A stretch of 64,000 nt of DNA from Phycisphaerae bacterium (GTDB lineage: Bacteria > Planctomycetota > Phycisphaerae > UBA1845): the NCBI GenBank assembly GCA_029260215.1, contig JAJDDQ010000039.1, positions 236,313 through 300,312 on the forward strand, in the 5' to 3' direction. Within the stretch, counting starts at the first letter, position 1, and each line of letters begins with the position of its first letter. This document shows positions 29,637 through 37,178 of the stretch, one piece after another. A model generated the notes under the pieces. The model ran no database searches. It was given only the letters and a program-made list of their open reading frames with translations, and was not told the DNA's origin. The translations under genes were made by a program, and so were the position numbers.

Positions 29637-30428
29637 TCACCATTGAGCGAAAAGGGGTCTGACCCCTTTTTCGAGTTGTCCGACGATTGCGGTGGCGGTT
29701 GTTGCGGCGGTTTCTGTGCGCAGGGTGTGGCGGGCGAGGGTTACGGGGTTTGCGCCGGCTTGGATGGCGCTAGTGCGTTCTTCGTTTGTCAGGCCGCCTT
29801 CAGGGCCTATCCAGATGCAAATTGTCTTGGGCGTCTTTGCGTCCGCGCGGACTGAAGTCCGCGGCTCGTTGGGAATGTGGGGGGACGGTTCGGAACAGAT
29901 TGCCAGCAGGGTTTGGTTCTGCTCGGCTGTGTCGGCCAGGAGGCACATGTCGAACTGGTTTGCGGACTGGAGTGTTTCGTCGAATGAAACGGGGGCGTGT
30001 ACGCGCGGCAGCCAAGTGCGGGTGGATTGTCTGGCGGCTTCGATGACGGTGCGCGTCCACTTGTCCACGGCTGACGCGTCGGGTTTGGCGACGCTGCGCT
30101 GGTAGCGCGTGGGTTGAAAAGCCCAGAGGCCTAGCTCGGTACACTTTTCGAACAGGAAGGGTTGTCGCTGACGCCTGGGCATGGCGACGGCTAGCGTTAG
30201 GCGGACCGGTTGTTCGAAGGGTACGTGGGTGGTTTCACTGACCTCGACTTCGACGCTTCCTCGGCGGATGGTAACGATTCGAGCGGTGGCGATGTTGCCT
30301 TGGCCGTCGAAGAGTGCGACTTCGTCGTTAACAGCGGCGCGCATGACTTTGGCGAGGTGGTGTGATTCCTCCTTGGTCAGGGTCTGTCGGCCTGGGGCGA
30401 GGTTGGGTTGGTAGGCTCGGAGTGTCAT
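29637..30428 (-). CDS. rsmE: 16S rRNA m3U1498 methyltransferase with in-frame palindromic insertion
   Basis: A 263-residue SPOUT methyltransferase that N3-methylates U1498 of 16S rRNA. The N-terminal PUA-like domain (HHLAKVMRAAVNDEVALFDGQG) is followed by the SPOUT domain with AMPRRQRQPFLFEKCTELG, then IGPEGGLTNEE (about 204-214) and RHTLRTETAA. ATG 30428 is chosen; the frame stays open to 30791, but that part is translated repeat. Between strands of the SPOUT domain, residues about 186-197 read NEPRTSVRADAK, encoded by a family C palindrome (29839-29873) also found in intergenic DNA at 22338; most RsmE proteins are about 20 residues shorter. A second palindrome encodes the C-terminal KGVRPLF. 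Confidence 0.92.
   Translation of the reverse strand: MTLRAYQPNLAPGRQTLTKEESHHLAKVMRAAVNDEVALFDGQGNIATARIVTIRRGSVEVEVSETTHVPFEQPVRLTLAVAMPRRQRQPFLFEKCTELGLWAFQPTRYQRSVAKPDASAVDKWTRTVIEAARQSTRTWLPRVHAPVSFDETLQSANQFDMCLLADTAEQNQTLLAICSEPSPHIPNEPRTSVRADAKTPKTICIWIGPEGGLTNEERTSAIQAGANPVTLARHTLRTETAATTATAIVGQLEKGVRPLFAQW
29650..29670. repeat. Palindrome AAAAGGGGTC at the rsmE 3' end
   Basis: AAAAGGGGTC-T-GACCCCTTTT, a near-perfect 10-base inverted repeat inside the last codons of rsmE. Runs of A and T at both edges make it look like a bidirectional terminator between the convergent tpx and rsmE genes. Confidence 0.75.
29839..29873. repeat. Palindromic repeat family C inside the rsmE coding sequence
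   Basis: On the minus strand CCCAACGAGCCGCG, stem GACTTCAGTC, CGCGCGGACGC: 32 of 35 bases match the intergenic copy at 22338-22372. It is translated within rsmE as PNEPRTSVRADA and falls in a loop just before the SAM-binding IGPEGG motif. Confidence 0.88.
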
Positions 30429-30830
30429 GCGTTGATTATGGCCGTCGGCGGCTGCGTCACAACCGGCGGGCGACGGGGGTTGGAGATTGTCGGGCGGGGT
30501 GGCCGATATACGTTCGTGCTTTGAGTGGCTGATGAAGAAGGCTTGGCAGGTGGTTCGGTCTGCGTCTGCACCGGCCTGAGACCTGTTCTGTGAAGAGCGC
30601 CGTCGTCCGCACCGGTTACAAACCGGTGCCACACTGTCTGTTGTACCGGCTGGAGGACCGTTTTGTAGAAAACACCGTTGTCCACACCGGTTGCAAACCG
30701 GTGCCACACTGGACACTGTCAGTTGTGCCGGTTGAAGCCCGGTTCTGCACCGGGCACTGTCGTTTGCACCGGTTGGAAACCAGTGCCACACTGAAAGCCC
30801 ACAGTTTTCGACAGGGCTGCGGGATTATAC
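30429..30830. other. Intergenic region filled with family A repeats
   Basis: 402 bases between divergent rsmE and an acidic membrane-protein gene. Bases 30607-30795 are the family A hairpin array; 30429-30606 carries nothing I recognise. Both genes must have their promoters here, close to or inside the repeats. Confidence 0.6.
30607..30795. repeat. Palindromic repeat family A, array of about five degenerate units
   Basis: Hairpin cores start near 30611 (ACCGGTTACAAACCGGT), 30645 (degenerate), 30686 (ACCGGTTGCAAACCGGT), 30728 and 30768, spaced about 34-42 bases. Two cores are followed by GCCACACTG. Read in reverse, the 30686 unit and its flank match the 17995-18020 unit over about 27 bases without a difference. 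Confidence 0.88.
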
Positions 30831-31640
30831 ATGCCGGAAAGTGAACCCAATCCATCTCAACCGCCCAAGGATACGCCTGGGGATGCGGTTGATGAGAACG
30901 AGATTTCGCGGGTGCTGGATGAGGCTGGCGATCTGTCGCGTTCTCTGGGGAACGAAGTCGGCGAACCGGAGATCGTTCCGGGCAGCCTGGCTGATCTGGA
31001 GACGCTGAGCGAGACTTCCGACACGCCCAAGCTCGACGACGAACTCGACCGGGTTGAAAGTTTGTTGCGCGACGCTTCCGACGGCGAGGCTCCACCGCCC
31101 GAATCGGCTGCGGAACAGGTGAACATCACGCCGCGCAATGAAGCCGGTGAGCTTGTGGCTGCTCAGGTTCCGTTGGCTGACGCGGGGGATGAGGCTGCTT
31201 TGCCTCATGCGCCCGATGGGCCGGTGGAGGAGGCGGTTGCGACGGTGGAGGAGGCTGGCAAAGGCAACGAGGCTGAGGCTGAGCCTTCGGGCGAAGGCGA
31301 AGAGGAGACGGCGGCGGAGTCGTCCGAGGGTGGGGATCAGGCTGTTGAGGGGGTGGAGACGCCTGAGCCATCTGAGTCGTCTGAACCGCCCGCGACGGAA
31401 GAGCTTATCGAAACCAACGCGCCGGCGGTGTCGGTGTCGCGTGGTGCGCGCGTCAAGATGCATCTTAGGCCTATCGCGGAAGCGGTGGTGCATGGCGGGT
31501 TGCGGGCGTTGGATCTGATCGATCAGGTTTTTGCGTTTGTGAACTACGGTACGCGTGCGATGCTGGGGTGGGTTGCGTTGGTGATTGTGGTGGCTGCCGG
31601 TGCGATTTTTGCGTTTTCGGCGTCTCCGTGGTCGCCTTGA
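30831..31640 (+). CDS. Acidic membrane-anchored protein, function unknown
   Basis: A 269-residue protein not recognised as a known family. Residues 1-190 are strongly acidic and low in complexity, rich in E, A, P, S and D, with no signal peptide. A basic segment (SRGARVKMHLRPIAEAVVHGG) precedes an amphipathic stretch and a single C-terminal membrane helix (GWVALVIVVAAGAIFAFSA), giving a tail-anchored topology with the acidic region probably in the cytoplasm. DDELDRVESLLRDAS looks helical and could mediate a contact. The gene is transcribed from inside a repeat-filled region and stands alone. Confidence 0.65.
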   Translation: MPESEPNPSQPPKDTPGDAVDENEISRVLDEAGDLSRSLGNEVGEPEIVPGSLADLETLSETSDTPKLDDELDRVESLLRDASDGEAPPPESAAEQVNITPRNEAGELVAAQVPLADAGDEAALPHAPDGPVEEAVATVEEAGKGNEAEAEPSGEGEEETAAESSEGGDQAVEGVETPEPSESSEPPATEELIETNAPAVSVSRGARVKMHLRPIAEAVVHGGLRALDLIDQVFAFVNYGTRAMLGWVALVIVVAAGAIFAFSASPWSP

Positions 31641-31800
31641 GTGGTTGGGTGTGTTGAGCGTGGCCACACCTGATTCGACGCGTAATTCAGACCGTGGCGG
31701 CGAAAGAGGTATGGGCGTAATGCGCGATCAACGCACTCCACCGCTTCCTTACGGGCGCGGCTCTGATCGTCTGTTCACATCGAACGATACCAAGCAAAAT

Positions 31801-31854
31801 GCCAGATTGTTTCGGTCAGTCTGTGTCGCCAGATTGTTTCGGTCAGTCTGTGTC
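31801..31854. repeat. 27-bp perfect tandem duplication
   Basis: The 27-base unit beginning GCCAGATTGTTTCGGTCAGT occurs twice head to tail (31801-31827 and 31828-31854). The stop codon of the minus-strand membrane-protein gene lies inside the second copy, so one duplicated unit is just beyond the gene. Confidence 0.9.
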
Positions 31855-32244
31855 GGCGGATTCGTTAGTGGGTGTGACGAGTTGGCCGTAGACGTCTCCC
31901 AATTCGGGTCCGCAGAATTTTTTGGCGATGAACCAATACTGAAACGGTGTGTTGAAATAGGCTGACACCGCTCCTGTAATGCAGATGAGGAAGTGTACGA
32001 CGCCGAGGATGATGGCCGGCCCGGCGACATCGAGGATTTCGCCGAGGAAGATGGTTGAGACGAGTATGATGGTCACGACCAGCGACCAGTACATGTTGAC
32101 CTTTGCCCAATATCGGACGTAGGGGGACTTCCGCATGGCGGCGTTGCGGAGAACGACGAAGGCCGGGATGAACAGGAGCACGGCGGAGGCGGCCTGCACG
32201 ATGGCGGTGATTCGCTTCTCGGATTCGGACGGAGTATGGGTCAT
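31843..32244 (-). CDS. DUF4870-like small membrane protein
   Basis: A 133-residue protein with three to four membrane helices: AIVQAASAVLLFIPAFVVL, VNMYWSLVVTIILVSTIFLG and AGPAIILGVVHFLICITGAV. PYVRYWAKVNMYWSL resembles the R-x-H/W-A-x-Q/N signature of DUF4870 proteins. Function is unknown. ATG 32244 is used; an in-frame TTG at 32271 would add nine residues. The 3' end lies in a 27-base tandem duplication. It is divergent from the ECF sigma operon. Confidence 0.65.
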   Translation of the reverse strand: MTHTPSESEKRITAIVQAASAVLLFIPAFVVLRNAAMRKSPYVRYWAKVNMYWSLVVTIILVSTIFLGEILDVAGPAIILGVVHFLICITGAVSAYFNTPFQYWFIAKKFCGPELGDVYGQLVTPTNESADTD

Positions 32245-32469
32245 TTGCCTTACACGACCGTTATCGGACAATTCTGGACCGCACGATGTGTGAACGCCTC
32301 GCGACGCCCCTCGGTAGGATCATAGGCGGGTCGATCGGCTTCCCGCAAGCGGAAATCGTGGCTATTTGGCTCAATTGTTGGGTTTTGGAAGTCGCAATCG
32401 CAATAACGGGCTTGGGGGTGCGAATTCTGACAGGGTTGGGGGGTTGGTTTCGTCTGTTTGGTTGAGACG

Positions 32470-33039
32470 ATGACAATGACGCGAAGCGACATTTTTGATT
32501 CGGACCTGCCGGTGGTTGAGGCCATCGCGAACGGAGATCGTTTCGCGTTTCAGGAGCTTACGCGCCGGCATGGCGAGTGGGTTCGGGCAGTCATCTTCGG
32601 CGTTCTGGGTGATGCGGAACGAATCGATGACGTGGCTCAGCAGGTTTGGACCAACGTCTGGGAACGGATCGATCGCCTTCGGGATTTGAGTCGGTGGCGG
32701 CCTTGGTTGTACCGGATGGCGTACAACGCTGCGATCGACGCGGGCCGGGATGTGTCGCGACGGCGGAAGGCTGCTGAAGCGCTTTCGAATGGTCCGTGCG
32801 AACGGGTTGCCCCGCACGCACCGGGCGAGGAGCTGGATCGCGCCGAAAAGGTTGAGCAGGTGACGAATGCGGTGAAGGGATTGCCCGCTTTGTACCGCGA
32901 GCCTTTTGTGCTGCGTCATTTGCAGGGTTGGGGCTATCGGGAAATCTCGGAAGTGATGGGGATTCCGGTGGACACTGTGGAGACTCGATTGGTTCGAGCG
33001 CGTCGTATGTTACGCGAAAAACTGAACGGTCATATTTGA
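32470..33039 (+). CDS. ECF-family RNA polymerase sigma factor
   Basis: A 189-residue sigma-70-family regulator. Region 2 (about 20-95) includes NGDRFAFQELTRRHGEWV, DVAQQVWTNVWERID and WLYRMAYNAAIDAGRD; region 4 (about 130-185) includes LPALYREPFVLRHLQGWGY and the helix-turn-helix EISEVMGIPVDTVETRLVRAR. There is no region 3, as is usual for ECF factors. It directs RNA polymerase to a small regulon, probably linked to envelope stress. ATG 32470 is the likely start, with another at 32476. The stop is nine bases before the anti-sigma start, indicating one operon. Confidence 0.93.
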   Translation: MTMTRSDIFDSDLPVVEAIANGDRFAFQELTRRHGEWVRAVIFGVLGDAERIDDVAQQVWTNVWERIDRLRDLSRWRPWLYRMAYNAAIDAGRDVSRRRKAAEALSNGPCERVAPHAPGEELDRAEKVEQVTNAVKGLPALYREPFVLRHLQGWGYREISEVMGIPVDTVETRLVRARRMLREKLNGHI

Positions 33040-33047
33040 GTGCAGGA

Positions 33048-33623
33048 ATGATGTTGGACGAACGAATTGAATTGTTGATCAGCCGCGAACTCGACGGCGA
33101 GTTGAACGCGGACGAGCGGATGGAATTGGATAAAGCGATTCTTCGCGATCCCGAAGTCCGCGAGGTGCTCGATAAGTCGCGGCGGATTGATGAACTGGCT
33201 GGGGTTGGGCTGGGGGTTCAGATCACGGCGACGACGGAGCCGGTTGAATTACCTTCTCAACCGCTGCGTTCACATCATTCAAGTTCGTGGTGGCTGCCCG
33301 CATCGGTGGCGGCTGCGATTATGGTGGCGGCCTTTTTGGGTTTGTTCACACAAAAGGGTGGCGGTGATCGTTTGGCGGTGAATCCGTCGGGCGTGTCTCC
33401 GATTTTGCCCGACATTGTCAACCAACCGCTCAGCCCGCGAGAGAACGGGCCTATTCGTCAAGTCGGTTCGCGCGACGGCATGATGAACGGCCGGCGGGAT
33501 AGCGGCGTATTCACGATCCTCGGTGAGGACGGGAATCTTTACTTGATACAGATTGATCGCGTTCAGGCTGTCCAGAAGACGCCGACGAGCCGTCTGGTTC
33601 ATGCGTCTTACGGCGACCTGTAG
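33048..33623 (+). CDS. Putative membrane anti-sigma factor
   Basis: A 191-residue single-pass membrane protein directly after the ECF gene. Residues 1-50 (DERIELLISRELDGELNADER) are the short helical sigma-binding segment common in anti-sigma factors; there is no H-x3-C-x2-C zinc motif. One membrane helix (WWLPASVAAAIMVAAFLGLF, about 84-103) is followed by an 85-residue outer domain ending in FTILGEDGNLYLIQIDRV. It likely sequesters the upstream sigma factor at the inner membrane until an envelope signal arrives. Assignment rests on position and layout. Confidence 0.72.
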   Translation: MMLDERIELLISRELDGELNADERMELDKAILRDPEVREVLDKSRRIDELAGVGLGVQITATTEPVELPSQPLRSHHSSSWWLPASVAAAIMVAAFLGLFTQKGGGDRLAVNPSGVSPILPDIVNQPLSPRENGPIRQVGSRDGMMNGRRDSGVFTILGEDGNLYLIQIDRVQAVQKTPTSRLVHASYGDL

Positions 33624-33661
33624 CGAACGATGGACACGCACACGTAAATAGGAGTGTAATC

Positions 33662-35044
33662 ATGAAAGCGATTATTTGGAGCCTTCTGATCGGGGGGGCG
33701 TTTAGTTGGGGTTTACAGAATGTCGCACAGGCGGGCGAGACGCGATGCGTGACGGTTACTGCGACCTCAGAGGGCGGCGGGGAGAACGTTGTGGTTGTGG
33801 ATTCCGTCAACGGTCCGTCTGTGAAGGGGACGTTTGAGGTTATTGTGGCCACCGATCAGGACGGTGAGCCGACAATGGTGCGTCGTTTTGAAGGCAAGCC
33901 GGGTATGGCTTGGGTTGCCGACGGCAACCGCCAGGCCATCAGTTTGACTGCTTTGGCTGAAGACGACAGCGCCAATTCGGGTTGGCTGGGGGTTCAACTT
34001 GGAACCGTGGATACCAAGGATGCTTCGGGCACTGAGACGAACGGTGTTTCGATTTTGAATGTGGCGAAGGGCAGCGCGGCTGAGGCGGCTGGTTTTGAGC
34101 TTCACGATACGATCATTGAAGTTGATGATATTGCGGTTGATGAGCTGGCGGACTTTGTCGGGCAGGTTCGCGACTCGGTTCCGGGCGAGCGTATTAAGTT
34201 TACGGTTCTTCGCGACGGTGAGCGCCGGACGCTGGCGGCGACGTTGGGCAGCCGTGCGGACGCGGGTGAAATCGAGTGGTTGCATGATACGGGGTTCGAG
34301 TTCCGCATGCTGGACGGCGTGCAGGCTCAGGCGAAGATGCTTCAGCCCGGTGAGAACGGCGAATGGGCTTTCAGCACGATCGATATCGACTCGCTTCCGA
34401 AGCACATCGGCCGGCTGATGCCCGACCTGCACACTCGTTGCTCGACCTTTGCCTTCGCCGACGGTGACGAGACATTCTCAATCAAGGTTGTTAAGGATGG
34501 CGAGAGTATTTCGGTCGCGTCCACCGACGACGGGCAGATTAAGGTATCGCGTATCGATGAAGAAACAGGCGAAGAGACCGTTAGCACCTACGCGAACAAA
34601 GATGAGCTGGCTGAGGCGGATGAGGATGCGTTCGAGTTCTTCTCTGGTACCGGCAGTAATGTATTTGCGATGTCGCCGGGAGGTCATACCGGGCCGTTCA
34701 GCGTCGCCATGAAAATCGACGGTGGTGGTAACGAAAGCGTCTGGCTTGAGAAGATCGAAGAGGAATTCGAAGGTCAGTCGGGCGCGATGGCGAAAGCGAT
34801 CGAACAGCTCAAGAACATTCGCGTCGAGATCAATGCTGACGGTGCCGATGGCAATACGCTGTTGGAGTTTATCGGCAGCAAAGCCAAGCGCAGCATTCTT
34901 ATGAACCCGGACGGGACGATCGATGTGACGGTCCGAAAAGGTGAGAACGAGTTGGTGACGCGTTATGCGGACGAAGCTGATCTGGAAGCGCGCAACGCTG
35001 AGGCTTACGAGGTTTATCTGGACCTTCAAACCAGCGACGAATAG
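33662..35044 (+). CDS. Secreted PDZ-domain protein
   Basis: A 460-residue exported protein, third gene of the ECF operon (38-base gap, GGAG upstream of the ATG). Signal peptide MKAIIWSLLIGGAFSWGLQNVAQA. A PDZ domain covers about residues 105-195, with GWLGVQLG as the carboxylate-binding loop, GSAAEAAGFELHDTIIEVDD and GERIKFTVLRDGERRTL. The rest is a repetitive acidic domain with ISVASTDDGQIKV and LEFIGSKAKRSILMNPDGTI but no protease triad. It may sense or bind periplasmic protein C-termini, and could feed a signal to the anti-sigma factor; that link is inference from operon order. Confidence 0.8.
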   Translation: MKAIIWSLLIGGAFSWGLQNVAQAGETRCVTVTATSEGGGENVVVVDSVNGPSVKGTFEVIVATDQDGEPTMVRRFEGKPGMAWVADGNRQAISLTALAEDDSANSGWLGVQLGTVDTKDASGTETNGVSILNVAKGSAAEAAGFELHDTIIEVDDIAVDELADFVGQVRDSVPGERIKFTVLRDGERRTLAATLGSRADAGEIEWLHDTGFEFRMLDGVQAQAKMLQPGENGEWAFSTIDIDSLPKHIGRLMPDLHTRCSTFAFADGDETFSIKVVKDGESISVASTDDGQIKVSRIDEETGEETVSTYANKDELAEADEDAFEFFSGTGSNVFAMSPGGHTGPFSVAMKIDGGGNESVWLEKIEEEFEGQSGAMAKAIEQLKNIRVEINADGADGNTLLEFIGSKAKRSILMNPDGTIDVTVRKGENELVTRYADEADLEARNAEAYEVYLDLQTSDE

Positions 35045-35071
35045 CCTTCTTCACGCTTCACATTTCTGTAG

Positions 35072-35124
35072 AGCGACCACATGGCCGGGCGACGGGGATT
35101 GATCCCCTTCGCCCGGTCGCTTTG
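35072..35124 (+). terminator. Rho-independent terminator after the ECF operon
   Basis: CCGGGCG (35085-35091) pairs with CGCCCGG (35110-35116), with inner GGGGA/TCCCC and outer GCGAC/GTCGC pairs, followed by TTTGT. It lies about 30 bases after the PDZ gene. Confidence 0.8.
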
Positions 35125-35202
35125 TATTGAGCACTCCGGTCGCGTCAGCCCTGTCGCCCTCTGTTGCCTTGCTCGGATTCTGCCGATATCGGCCGTGGTA
35201 TC

Positions 35203-36240
35203 ATGCGCGCTATCATGGACTTAGCCGGCAATTGGGAAAGAACGTCGTCGTTGACGCGCAGGCCATTCGTCTATTCATACGAATATGTGTTGTGCGCGGC
35301 CGTGCTGCTCAGCTTAGCGCTTTGGGCGGTTACCGGCATACCGTTGTTGCCGATTCGCCCCTGGGCTGGTCCTTTTCTGCTGCACGCGGGGTCGATGGTT
35401 GCGACGGCTATACTTGTGTTGCTGGTCGGTCGCCTGGCTGTCTTGCAATTCAAGGGACGCATGACGCGTAAGCGTGCTCGGGCGGTCGTTCGTCGCCACA
35501 TCGGTGCGGAACGGTTGCTGTGCGTCGCACGGTACCTCATCAGCCTGGCTGTGATGATGACAGTTCAGAGTTCGCTCAAGCAGGCTATCCCACTGTTAAA
35601 CGCGCGAACCTACGACCCGATATTGAACGGAATCGAGACTTTTCTACACGGTGGGATCAGCCCGTCGTGGGTACTTTCAGCGCACAGTCGCCCGGCTGTC
35701 TGGTTGTTTTTTCTGGACACGTGCTACTACTTGTGGTTTCCGTTTCTGACGCTTGTGGCGGTCTATTTCATGACCCATGTGTACCGCGCACGACGTGACC
35801 GATATCTAACAGCGTTTCTTGCCATCTGGTTGGTCGGTGCTGTGATCGGGAGTGTTTGGCCCAGTCACGGTCCGTGTTACGTCGATGATTCGGCTTTTCC
35901 GAATTATGAGATGCCGTTTTGTGTGGTGACGCAGCAGTTCCTGCGTTCGAATTATGAGTCGATCGGAGAGATCGTTCTTTCCGGCGACGGGGGCATGACC
36001 TTCGGTTGCGGGTTGATGGCGATGCCAAGTCTGCACGTTACAGCTTGTGCGTTGTACGTGATCTTTTTGTGGCGTGAAAAGTGGTATCTGAGATTGGGGT
36101 CGGTGCTTTACCTGGCACTCATTTTTCTTGGCTCGTTGTACAGCGGCTGGCATTACGCGATCGACGGGTATGCGGGGGTGGCTATTGCGGTGGTGAGTGC
36201 GTGGCTGGCCCATCGTCTGCATCGGAAATGCACATCATGA
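35203..36240 (+). CDS. PAP2/Aur1-like membrane phosphatase or phosphotransferase
   Basis: A 345-residue inner-membrane protein with about six helices, of the PAP2 superfamily branch that includes inositol-phosphorylceramide synthases. Signature histidine motifs: AMPSLHVTACALYVIF (about 270) and YSGWHYAIDGYAGVAIAV (about 312), both facing the active site. The likely reaction is transfer or removal of a lipid-linked phosphate; substrate is unknown. The ATG at 35203 is used (another at 35215). It is first in a three-gene operon: the next gene starts inside its stop codon (ATGA). Confidence 0.8.
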   Translation: MRAIMDLAGNWERTSSLTRRPFVYSYEYVLCAAVLLSLALWAVTGIPLLPIRPWAGPFLLHAGSMVATAILVLLVGRLAVLQFKGRMTRKRARAVVRRHIGAERLLCVARYLISLAVMMTVQSSLKQAIPLLNARTYDPILNGIETFLHGGISPSWVLSAHSRPAVWLFFLDTCYYLWFPFLTLVAVYFMTHVYRARRDRYLTAFLAIWLVGAVIGSVWPSHGPCYVDDSAFPNYEMPFCVVTQQFLRSNYESIGEIVLSGDGGMTFGCGLMAMPSLHVTACALYVIFLWREKWYLRLGSVLYLALIFLGSLYSGWHYAIDGYAGVAIAVVSAWLAHRLHRKCTS

Positions 36241-37178
36241 CGGGTTCACTGCTCGAAAGAGATGTAGCCGATGCGTTGGCCGAGCGAATCGGTACGTGCC
36301 GAAGGGTGGATGGTGGTTGGGGATACCGCAGCAAATGCGAAAGTTTTGCGGAGCCGACGGCGCTTTGTGCCATCGCGATGTCGCTCTGCGGGCGGGCGGA
36401 GCCGGCGATGGCTGGGTGCCGATGGTTGGCGAAGCTACAGCGCGACGACGGTGGCGTGCCGATTTCGCCTGCCATGACGGAGCCGTGCTGGCCGACGGCG
36501 CTTGCAGTGTGGGCCTGGCAGGTGACGGACGCACGTGCATTCGACGCGAACATTGCGGTCGGTTGCGCGTATCTCTTGCGCACCGTGGGGAAACCGTTCC
36601 CAAAGGACCGTCGCATGTTCGGACACGACACGACGCTGCGTGGTTGGACGTGGACGTCCGAAACGCATTCCTGGGTCGAGCCGACTTCGTATTCCATTAT
36701 CGCGTTGAGCCGCGCCGGATTCGCGAATCATCCGCGCGTGCTGGAGGGCTTGCGCCTATTGCGTGATCGCGAATTATCAGGCGGCGGGTGGAACTACGGC
36801 AACACGCGTGTGTTTGACAGCATGCTGCGTTCGTTTCCCATGTGTACGGGCGTGGCGTTGACGGCGCTGGCGACGGCCGGAGTTGGCGACAGTCATTCTC
36901 CGACATGCGACAATCCGGTGCGTGAATTAGCTTCCGCAAGTTCGCCTCTTTCGTTGTCGTGGAGCGTTATTGGACTGCGAAGTTGGGGGCGACTGCCGGA
37001 CGCTGCGGAAGCTTCGTTAACTGTGCAGGCGGAGCGTGTGATTCGAGGCGCTCCGGCTCACTATGCTGCGATGATCCTCATTGCTTCCGCGACAGATCGG
37101 GCATTCAAGAAATTGGTGCAGACTTCCAATGAACCTGTGTCGCTGGACGCAGTCGGGAGGGCTTCGTTTGAACTCTGA
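36237..37178 (+). CDS. Prenyltransferase/squalene-cyclase-fold repeat protein
   Basis: A 313-residue alpha/alpha-toroid protein related to squalene-hopene cyclase and prenyltransferase beta subunits. QW-type repeats are visible: VDGGWGYRSKCESFAEPTA, LQRDDGGVPIS and LSGGGWNYGNTRVF, with WTSETHSWVEPTSYSIIAL between. It has no DXDD protonation motif and is about half the length of a full cyclase, so it is more likely a substrate-binding or modified enzyme than a hopene synthase. No signal peptide is seen. It overlaps the upstream gene by four bases and the downstream gene by eleven. Confidence 0.72.
   Translation: MTGSLLERDVADALAERIGTCRRVDGGWGYRSKCESFAEPTALCAIAMSLCGRAEPAMAGCRWLAKLQRDDGGVPISPAMTEPCWPTALAVWAWQVTDARAFDANIAVGCAYLLRTVGKPFPKDRRMFGHDTTLRGWTWTSETHSWVEPTSYSIIALSRAGFANHPRVLEGLRLLRDRELSGGGWNYGNTRVFDSMLRSFPMCTGVALTALATAGVGDSHSPTCDNPVRELASASSPLSLSWSVIGLRSWGRLPDAAEASLTVQAERVIRGAPAHYAAMILIASATDRAFKKLVQTSNEPVSLDAVGRASFEL

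Noticed and set aside
30429-30791. An N-terminal extension of RsmE with repeated cysteine motifs (APVCNRCG)
   Set aside because: It is the translation of family A palindromes; the normal RsmE N-terminus starts at ATG 30428.
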